From Ignavibacteriales bacterium (GTDB taxonomy: Bacteria > Bacteroidota > Ignavibacteria > T3Sed10-11), in contig PWJF01000222.1 in NCBI GenBank assembly GCA_003560935.1, forward strand, positions 1 through 6,759: a stretch of DNA of 6,759 nt, given 5' to 3'. The position numbers and the translations under genes were made by a program. A model generated the notes under the pieces. That model ran no database searches, was not told the origin of the DNA, and saw nothing but the letters and a program-made list of their open reading frames with translations. Shown piece after piece: positions 1 through 5,456 of this stretch (its first letter is position 1; each line of letters starts with the position of its first letter).

Positions 1-351
1 ATAAGCGATGCATTTGCCGGACTTGTCGGTGGGTTGGGATTTGCGTGCAGTGCGAACATCGGCGACGAGGTTGCTGTTTTCGAACCGACCCACGGTTCCG
101 CCCCGAAGTACCAGGATTTGGAACCGCCAATCGTAAATCCGATTGCAATGTTCTTAAGTGCGTGCATGATGCTCGATCACATCGGAGAGAATGAAAAGGC
201 AAAACGGATCCGAAATGCCATTGCGAAAGTGGTGGAAGAGGGGAAAGTGAGAACGTACGACATGATGAAATTGAAAGGCGGACCGAACGTCTTTAAGAAC
301 GGAGCGAGCTCCACCACTGATATGACGGATGCGGTGATTCAGAATTTATAA
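1..351 (+). CDS. Isocitrate/isopropylmalate/homoisocitrate dehydrogenase family, C-terminal part (5' truncated)
   Basis: The reading frame is open from base 1 and ends at TAA 349-351, giving the last 116 residues of a beta-decarboxylating dehydrogenase (family length about 330-420). These enzymes oxidise a 2-hydroxy acid and release CO2 using NAD(P)+ and Mg2+ or Mn2+, or run in reverse as reductive carboxylases. The window opens at ISDAFAGL, whose Asp is the family's metal-binding region. EPTHGSAPKY (bases 82-111) is the nucleotide-binding loop, and TYDMMKL lies at 253-273. The Lys-Tyr after HGSAP and the Tyr of TYD match E. coli Icd residues that select NADP (K344, Y345, Y391); the R395 equivalent is Lys. 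NADP use is therefore plausible. The substrate (isocitrate, homoisocitrate or other) cannot be decided because the substrate-binding N-terminal half is outside the window. It is followed after 24 nt by the HD gene. Family call firm, substrate open. Confidence 0.9.
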   Translation: MSDAFAGLVGGLGFACSANIGDEVAVFEPTHGSAPKYQDLEPPIVNPIAMFLSACMMLDHIGENEKAKRIRNAIAKVVEEGKVRTYDMMKLKGGPNVFKNGASSTTDMTDAVIQNL

Positions 352-375
352 AACATAAGACATGGAACCAAAAAC

Positions 376-909
376 ATGAAACAAAAAGTTATCGAACTCT
401 GGCCGGAGATTGAATGGATTAAAAACGAGGAGCTACGAGAAAAGGTGGTTAACTGCTGGGTGTACGCACTTGAAAACAGCGTACTCTCTCCGGATGACTT
501 ATTGAAAATCCCTTTTTCACTCCTCCTGAAAGATTGCACAATCACATTTATGAACCACAAAAGGACAGCAGTACAGCTTTCGGTTGAAATAGCAAAGATA
601 ATGAAAAATAACTTCGGCGATGAGATAGAAATCGACATGGATGTGCTAATCGCAGGTGCTATCTTGATCGATATCGGTAAACTTTTGGAGTACGAAATCG
701 TCGATGGCAAGTTGAAGACCAGTCAGGCGGGTGCGATACTCCGGCATCCTTTCAGCGGTGTGGCGATCGCCGACCGTTTCGGGATCCCGGTAGAAGTACA
801 GCATATTATCGCGACCCACTCGAAAGAGGGAGACTTGGGAAAGAGAACGATCGAATCGATTATTGTTCATCACGCCGATTTCGTGAGCTTCGATCCTTTT
901 AAGGCATAA
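376..909 (+). CDS. HD-domain protein with a degenerate HD motif
   Basis: A 177-residue soluble protein with no signal peptide or membrane segment. HD-domain proteins are usually metal-dependent phosphohydrolases acting on nucleotides or phosphoesters. The motif ladder is H61 (NHKRTAV), residues 98-99, H124 (RHPFSG), H148 (THSKEG) and D168 (HHADF). At 98-99, where the family has His-Asp in LLHDxGK, this protein reads LIDIGK (codons ATC GAT at 667-672), so Ile replaces the metal-binding His while the Asp and the other ligands remain. The start at 376 has a weak GGAA (364-367) 8 nt upstream, and an ATG at 362 is out of frame. It sits 24 nt after the dehydrogenase gene and 3 nt before the hydratase gene, clearly inside the operon. 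Its role is unknown; regulation or clearing of a metabolite are guesses. Confidence 0.85.
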   Translation: MKQKVIELWPEIEWIKNEELREKVVNCWVYALENSVLSPDDLLKIPFSLLLKDCTITFMNHKRTAVQLSVEIAKIMKNNFGDEIEIDMDVLIAGAILIDIGKLLEYEIVDGKLKTSQAGAILRHPFSGVAIADRFGIPVEVQHIIATHSKEGDLGKRTIESIIVHHADFVSFDPFKA

Positions 910-912
910 GAA

Positions 913-2847
913 ATGGCACAAACGTATATTGAAAAGATTGCAGGCAAATTCGCGGTCGGGATCGGTAAAGGGGAAGTCGTCCGGAGCGGAGATTTCATTT
1001 CGGTCCGACCCGCCTACGTTATGACACACGATAATACCGGTGCGGTCATCCCGAAGTTTCAAAGTATCGGGGCGAATAAGCTGGCGGATCCCCGGCAGGT
1101 GGTCATCACGCTCGATCACGATATTCAAAATGAAAGCGAAAAAAATCTCCGGAAATACAAGACAATCGAAGAGTTTGCCCATTCTATGGGGGCAGATTTT
1201 TACCCCGCGGGAAGGGGAATCGGCCATCAGATTATGTGTGAAGAAGGGTATGTCTGGCCAGGCACAATGGTGGTTGCCTCCGACAGTCATTCGAATATGT
1301 ACGGAGGTTTGGGTTGTCTCGGAACCCCTGTGGTGAGAACCGATGCAGCCGCATTATGGGCGACGGGAAGGACTTGGTGGCAGGTACCCCCCGTTGCGAG
1401 GGTCGAGCTGCGAGGAAAATTGCGGCCCGGAGTGACGGGAAAGGATGTAATCATTACACTGTGTGGGTATTTCAACAATGATGAAGTTCTCAATCACGCC
1501 GTGGAGTTTACCGGTGACGGAATAATTCATCTCCCCGTTGACCAGAGATTAACTATTTCCAACATGACGACCGAATGGGGGGCACTCGCGGGTGTGTTCT
1601 CCGTAGATGAAGTAACCATCGATTGGCTAAAACGAAGAGCTATGGGAAACAATTCCCATCCGCGGTTAAATGATAGTAGAATAAATCGATTGCTAAATGA
1701 GATTAACGACTTAACTGCTGACCCGACAGCAACTTACGCAAAAGAGTTGATGCTTGATATGAGTACAGTTGAACCGTACGTATCAGGACCCGATTCGGTG
1801 AAGTTGATGAAACCGGTCTCCGCTTTCAGGAAAGATACCGTGAAAATCGATAAGGCGTATCTCGTGTCGTGCGTAAATAGCAGGACTGAAGATATTCGCG
1901 AAGCAGCTTCTGTCGTGAAGGGAAAAAAGGTCGTGGACCATGTGAAGTTCTACATTGCGGCTGCGTCGAGCAAAGTGCAGCAGGAGAGTGAAGAGAGCGG
2001 CGACTGGAATTCGCTGCTCGACGCCGGCGCAATTCCCCTTCCACCCGGATGCGGTCCCTGTATCGGTCTGGGCACCGGATTGCTGGAGGACGGAGAAGTG
2101 GGAATATCCGCCACGAACAGAAATTTTAAGGGAAGAATGGGATCGCGCAACGCCTCGGCGTATCTCGCCTCGCCTGCCGTTGTAGCCGCATCTGCAATAT
2201 CGGGGAAAATAGATTACCCATGGCAAGGGGAGACGCTGAAACTCGAAGGGTATTGCAGGGAGGGTGAGCGCTCCAAGGAATCACCTTCTGCTGTAAAAAT
2301 AATCGACGGGTTTCCCGAAGTTATTGAGGGTGAACTAATCTTTTGCCATCAGGATAACCTCAATACGGACGGAATCTATCCGGGGAAATACACGTACCGT
2401 GACGATTTTACCCCGGACCGGCAAGCGGAGGTAGTGATGGAAAACTACGACCCGGAATTCGGCAAGTTAGCGGAGAAAGGCGACATACTCGTCGGCGGTT
2501 TTAACTTCGGGACGGGAAGCAGCCGGGAACAGGCGGCAACCGCACTTAAATACCGGGGGATCCGGCTTGTTATTGCCGGCTCGCTAAATGAGACGTACAA
2601 AAGGAACACCCTCAACAATGGATTTTTCGCAATCGAGGTCCCGGATCTCGTGCGCGATCTAAAGAAGAAGTTCGGAGCCGACAAGCCGACCGTCAGAACC
2701 GGGATACGTGCAAAGATCGATTTCAAGAATTCATATATCGAAGCGATTGGACTGAAGTATTCCATCTCTCCCGTCGGCACAGCCGCCCAAGAGCTCATCG
2801 TCGCTGGCGGACTGGAAGAGTGGGTTAAGAATATTCAAAGAGCATAG
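913..2847 (+). CDS. Homoaconitase-like (Lys4-type) Fe-S hydratase, aconitase superfamily
   Basis: A full-length 644-residue aconitase-fold enzyme. [4Fe-4S] ligands are visible at C320 (SCVNSR), C380 and C383 (GCGPC). Substrate and catalytic motifs include MTHDN (37-41), TLDHDIQN (66-73), PAGRGIGHQ (98-106), SDSHSN (123-128) and the swivel-domain FGTGSSRE (532-539). As I remember yeast Lys4, the match is very close across the whole length: FAVGI near the N-terminus, TWWQVPPVA, TTEWGALAG, NNSHPR, YVSGP, FKGRMGS, NTDGIYPGKYTY and the C-terminal GGLEEWVK. Ordinary mitochondrial or AcnA aconitases differ at most of these. The linker before the swivel domain (about residues 435-470) is shorter than in yeast. 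Fungal Lys4 interconverts homoaconitate and homoisocitrate in lysine synthesis. Here the partners are lyase genes, so the substrate may be a citrate homologue; plain citrate is not excluded. The start has AAGG (901-904) 8 nt upstream. Confidence 0.93.
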   Translation: MAQTYIEKIAGKFAVGIGKGEVVRSGDFISVRPAYVMTHDNTGAVIPKFQSIGANKLADPRQVVITLDHDIQNESEKNLRKYKTIEEFAHSMGADFYPAGRGIGHQIMCEEGYVWPGTMVVASDSHSNMYGGLGCLGTPVVRTDAAALWATGRTWWQVPPVARVELRGKLRPGVTGKDVIITLCGYFNNDEVLNHAVEFTGDGIIHLPVDQRLTISNMTTEWGALAGVFSVDEVTIDWLKRRAMGNNSHPRLNDSRINRLLNEINDLTADPTATYAKELMLDMSTVEPYVSGPDSVKLMKPVSAFRKDTVKIDKAYLVSCVNSRTEDIREAASVVKGKKVVDHVKFYIAAASSKVQQESEESGDWNSLLDAGAIPLPPGCGPCIGLGTGLLEDGEVGISATNRNFKGRMGSRNASAYLASPAVVAASAISGKIDYPWQGETLKLEGYCREGERSKESPSAVKIIDGFPEVIEGELIFCHQDNLNTDGIYPGKYTYRDDFTPDRQAEVVMENYDPEFGKLAEKGDILVGGFNFGTGSSREQAATALKYRGIRLVIAGSLNETYKRNTLNNGFFAIEVPDLVRDLKKKFGADKPTVRTGIRAKIDFKNSYIEAIGLKYSISPVGTAAQELIVAGGLEEWVKNIQRA

Positions 2848-2851
2848 AGGA
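2846..2851 (+). promoter_or_regulatory. Shine-Dalgarno site of the MmgE/PrpD gene, overlapping the upstream stop codon
   Basis: AGAGGA lies 6 nt before the ATG at 2858 and shares bases with the TAG stop (2845-2847) of the hydratase gene. It is the best-spaced ribosome site in the window, supports the 2858 start, and suggests translation of the two genes is linked. Confidence 0.7.
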
Positions 2852-2857
2852 ACGAAT

Positions 2858-4225
2858 ATGGAAAAGGCAATATCACGACAACTCTCGGAATTTGCTGTAA
2901 ATTTAAAATATAAAGATTTGCCTAAAGACGTCGTTCATGAAGTGAAGCGATACCTGTACGATTCGGTCGGTTGTGCATACGGAAGCGTGAATACAAAGGA
3001 CGTCAACGTTATCAGGGACATCTATAAAGAAATGGGGGGAAAGGAAGAAGCGACCGTGATCGGGTTCGGGGACAGAATGCCTGCGGTCAACGCGACCCTC
3101 ATAAATTCCCTCATGATTCGGGCGCTTGATTTCAACGACATTTATTGGAAAGAGGACCCGTCGCATCCCTCGGATATCATTCCTGCCGCTCTCTCGGTCG
3201 GTGAGTTGATGAATAAATCGATGGAGGATGTCATAACGGCTATCGTCCTCGCTTACGAATTTGAACAACGGTTATGTGAGTTCGCGGTGCCCGGTATCCG
3301 GGAGCGGAAATGGCACCACGCCACGTTGACGCAATTCGTATCCCCCATTGTCGCCGGAAAACTTCTCGACCTGACGGTGGATCAAATGGTGAACGCAATA
3401 GGGATCAACGGATGCCACAACCATACGATCGGATGCCCCACGGCCGGGAAACTCACCATGATGAAGAATACCGTGGATCCGATGGCAACCCAGACCGGGG
3501 TGTTTGCCGCATTGATGGCGCAGCGGGGATACACCGGAACGGAAGCGGTATTCGAAGGGAAGGAAGGATTCATGGATGTCTATGGTCCCGATTGGAATAT
3601 AGATAAACTCGTCGGTAATCTCGGGGAAAAATTCAAGATACTCGAGTGCAGCATGAAGGCCTTCCCGACCGAAGCGCTCACGCACACGCACATAACGGCG
3701 ACGTTGAAAGCGGTGACGGAGAACGATATCAAACACGACGAGATCGAATCGGTGACGCTTACCACGATAGCACGGGCGTGCGATATTCTCTTCGATCCCC
3801 ACAAGTACCGTCCCGATTCCAGGGAAACGGCTGACCACTCCCTGCCGTACTGCATCGCTGCTGCGATCGTGGACAGAAAGATTACGACCGATTCGTTTTC
3901 CGAAGAGAAGTTGAAAGATCCGAAGATCTGGGAAGTCATCGACAAAATCAAAGGCGAAGCTTCTGAAGAATTCGAAAAGATGTTCCCTGCAAAGCAGCCG
4001 TCGAAGGTTGTCGTCCGCACGAAAGACGGAAGGGAATTCTCCGAGTATCTCGAGTACCCCAAGGGCGATCCGAGAGAACCGATGACAATGGAGGACCTCG
4101 ATAACAAATTCATCGCCCTTTCGAAAGAGGTGTTGTCCCCGGAGAGGATTAAAGAAATAAAAGACGCAATCTTCGACTCTGAGAAGCTAACTGCAAACGT
4201 GTTCATGAAAAAACTTACTTTTTAA
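2858..4225 (+). CDS. MmgE/PrpD family protein (2-methylcitrate dehydratase-like)
   Basis: A full-length 455-residue cytosolic protein of the MmgE/PrpD family, close to the usual 450-480. Members include 2-methylcitrate dehydratase (PrpD), citrate dehydratases such as MmgE, and cis-aconitate decarboxylase (IRG1/CAD). The PrpD hallmark is ALDFNDIYW followed by DPSHPSD, placing D91, D94 and H103 in the expected active-site region. Also visible are the mid-protein CSMKAFPTEALTHTHI, the TADHSLPYCIAAA segment (from about residue 327) and the C-terminal LEYPKGDPREP. No Fe-S cluster is needed by this family. It starts 10 nt after the hydratase gene and ends 1 nt before the CitDE gene. The likely role is dehydration of the tertiary hydroxyl of a citrate-like acid to the cis-aconitate-type intermediate, which the preceding Fe-S enzyme would rehydrate. 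A decarboxylase role is the main alternative. Family call firm, reaction inferred. Confidence 0.92.
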   Translation: MEKAISRQLSEFAVNLKYKDLPKDVVHEVKRYLYDSVGCAYGSVNTKDVNVIRDIYKEMGGKEEATVIGFGDRMPAVNATLINSLMIRALDFNDIYWKEDPSHPSDIIPAALSVGELMNKSMEDVITAIVLAYEFEQRLCEFAVPGIRERKWHHATLTQFVSPIVAGKLLDLTVDQMVNAIGINGCHNHTIGCPTAGKLTMMKNTVDPMATQTGVFAALMAQRGYTGTEAVFEGKEGFMDVYGPDWNIDKLVGNLGEKFKILECSMKAFPTEALTHTHITATLKAVTENDIKHDEIESVTLTTIARACDILFDPHKYRPDSRETADHSLPYCIAAAIVDRKITTDSFSEEKLKDPKIWEVIDKIKGEASEEFEKMFPAKQPSKVVVRTKDGREFSEYLEYPKGDPREPMTMEDLDNKFIALSKEVLSPERIKEIKDAIFDSEKLTANVFMKKLTF

Positions 4226-4226
4226 A

Positions 4227-5456
4227 ATGAAGCGAGGCGAGAAAATAGCGCACGCCGGAATGCGCGGGGAGGATATCCGCTCAGACTGCTACATCGAAAT
4301 CGAGCTTCGGGATTCCGGCGGTATTGCACCCGACGTATCGAGCAAAGTGAAGTCGATGTACGGCTTTTCCATAACGGAAATTATCCGCACGATGTGTGAG
4401 TTTTTCGAGCTTGAAAATGCTCGAATATACCTCGAGGACAACGGCGCCCTGCCTTTTACCCTCGCCGCCCGGTTTGAAGAAGCTGTTAAAAAATTATTCC
4501 CCGATAGCGCTAAGGAATATCTCGTTCCCGTTCATAAAAATAACGAAGACTCAACGAGTAGGGACCGGCTCAGGAGGAGCCGGCTGTACCTCCCCGGTAC
4601 CGAACCTAAATTTTTCATAAATGCCGGACTTCACAATCCGGATGGAGTAATTCTCGACCTTGAGGATAGCGTCTCCCCTCAGGAGAAGGATGCGGCACGG
4701 TTGCTTGTACGAAATGCCCTCCGGGCTGTGGACTTCTACGGCGCCGAACGGATGGTGCGCATCAATCAGCTTCCAATGGGATTACACGATCTTAACTATA
4801 TCGTTCCCCATAATGTGCATATTATATTAATACCGAAGTGCGAATCAGCCGGCCAGGTAGCTGAAGTTGAAAAGGAGGTTAACAATCTCAGGAAGAGGCA
4901 CGATGTGTCTCATGACATTTACTTTATGCCCATAATTGAGAGTGCGCTCGGAGTTATGAGAGCGTATGAGATTGCTGCAGCGTCGAAAAACAACTGTGCA
5001 CTTACCATCGGACTCGAGGACTACACCGCCGATATAGGAACCAGAAGAACCGATGAAGGGAGGGAGAGCTTCTTTGCACGTTCTATGATCGTCAATGCCG
5101 CTAAGGCGTCGGGACTACAAGCAATCGATACAGTGTTTTCCGACGTCGGGGATATGGAGGGCTTGCGATTAAGTGTTCTCGAAGCGAAGTCGCTCGGTTT
5201 TGAGGGAAAGGGATGTATCCATCCGAGACAGGTGAAGGTCATTCACGAAGCCTTCGCGCCGACGCCCGAAGAAGTGGAAAGGGCAAAACAAATCGTTCTC
5301 GCATTTGAGGATGCGGAACGGAAGGGACTCGGTGTCGTTGCGCTCGGGAGCAAGATGGTCGATCCGCCGGTGGTGAAGAGAGCACAAAAAGTAATTCATC
5401 TGGCTATTCTTAATAATATTCTTCCGGAAAACTGGAGAGATGTCCAAGCTAGTTAA
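4227..5456 (+). CDS. Citrate lyase acyl carrier protein (CitD) fused to citrate lyase beta subunit (CitE)
   Basis: A single 409-residue frame holds two subunits that are normally separate. Residues about 5-95 resemble CitD, with AHAGM near the start, RSDC at 18-21 and LEDNGALPFTLAARFEEA. S19 is the best candidate for attachment of the phosphoribosyl-dephospho-CoA group, by rough alignment with Ser14 of CitD. After a charged linker (about 102-116), residues 117-400 form an HpcH/HpaI-type CitE lyase: RRSRLYLPG, GVILDLEDSV (140-149), MVRIN, PKCES, PIIES (235-239), IGLEDYTADIG, GCIHPRQ and GLGVVALGSKMVD. CitE cleaves the carrier-bound acyl thioester to acetyl-carrier plus an oxo acid. The start is 1 nt after the upstream stop and has no Shine-Dalgarno, so translation probably depends on coupling. 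M12 is a poorer start because it would remove the family-conserved AG before it. GLED replaces the GAED I remember from citrate CitE. Citrate, citramalate or another homologue could be the substrate. Confidence 0.92.
   Translation: MKRGEKIAHAGMRGEDIRSDCYIEIELRDSGGIAPDVSSKVKSMYGFSITEIIRTMCEFFELENARIYLEDNGALPFTLAARFEEAVKKLFPDSAKEYLVPVHKNNEDSTSRDRLRRSRLYLPGTEPKFFINAGLHNPDGVILDLEDSVSPQEKDAARLLVRNALRAVDFYGAERMVRINQLPMGLHDLNYIVPHNVHIILIPKCESAGQVAEVEKEVNNLRKRHDVSHDIYFMPIIESALGVMRAYEIAAASKNNCALTIGLEDYTADIGTRRTDEGRESFFARSMIVNAAKASGLQAIDTVFSDVGDMEGLRLSVLEAKSLGFEGKGCIHPRQVKVIHEAFAPTPEEVERAKQIVLAFEDAERKGLGVVALGSKMVDPPVVKRAQKVIHLAILNNILPENWRDVQAS
4565..4583 (+). repeat. Perfect short inverted repeat at the CitD/CitE domain junction
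   Basis: CCGGCTC (4565-4571) and GAGCCGG (4577-4583) pair perfectly around the 5-nt loop AGGAG. The loop plus the next base forms AGGAGG (4572-4577), an exact Shine-Dalgarno sequence, 6 nt before the in-frame Leu codon CTG 4584. These bases encode RLRRSR, and the arginine-rich start of CitE is conserved, so protein coding alone may explain the pattern. There is no T-run after the stem, so it is not a terminator. Confidence 0.4.
5434..5437 (+). promoter_or_regulatory. Possible Shine-Dalgarno of the CitF-like gene, inside the CitDE gene
   Basis: GGAG lies only 2 nt before the ATG at 5440, shorter than the usual 5-9 nt. The start codon sits 17 nt inside the end of the upstream frame, so reinitiation by ribosomes finishing CitDE is likely. 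A GTG at 5464 is an alternative start but has no better site. Confidence 0.4.

Noticed and set aside
362..364. ATG at 362 as an alternative start for the HD protein
   Set aside because: It is in a different frame and meets TGA after five codons.
646..1290. Long open frame on the - strand (214 codons) spanning the HD and hydratase genes
   Set aside because: It lies antisense to two strongly supported genes, its translation shows no recognisable family, and its composition fits a codon shadow.
1610..1790. AT-richer patch within the hydratase gene as a possible inserted element
   Set aside because: The encoded segment (NNSHPR to YVSGP) aligns in order with the same region of Lys4 proteins, so it is a normal variable part of the protein.
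913..2847. Calling this gene a standard aconitase (acnA)
   Set aside because: The motifs around the active site and the C-terminus follow Lys4-type homoaconitase; ordinary aconitase signatures such as CTNSS are absent (SCVNSR here). Activity on citrate is still not excluded.
3272..4206. Two overlapping - strand open frames (188 and 208 codons) inside the MmgE/PrpD gene
   Set aside because: The + strand frame is a full-length, motif-complete PrpD homologue; the reverse frames look like codon shadows without domain features or ribosome sites.
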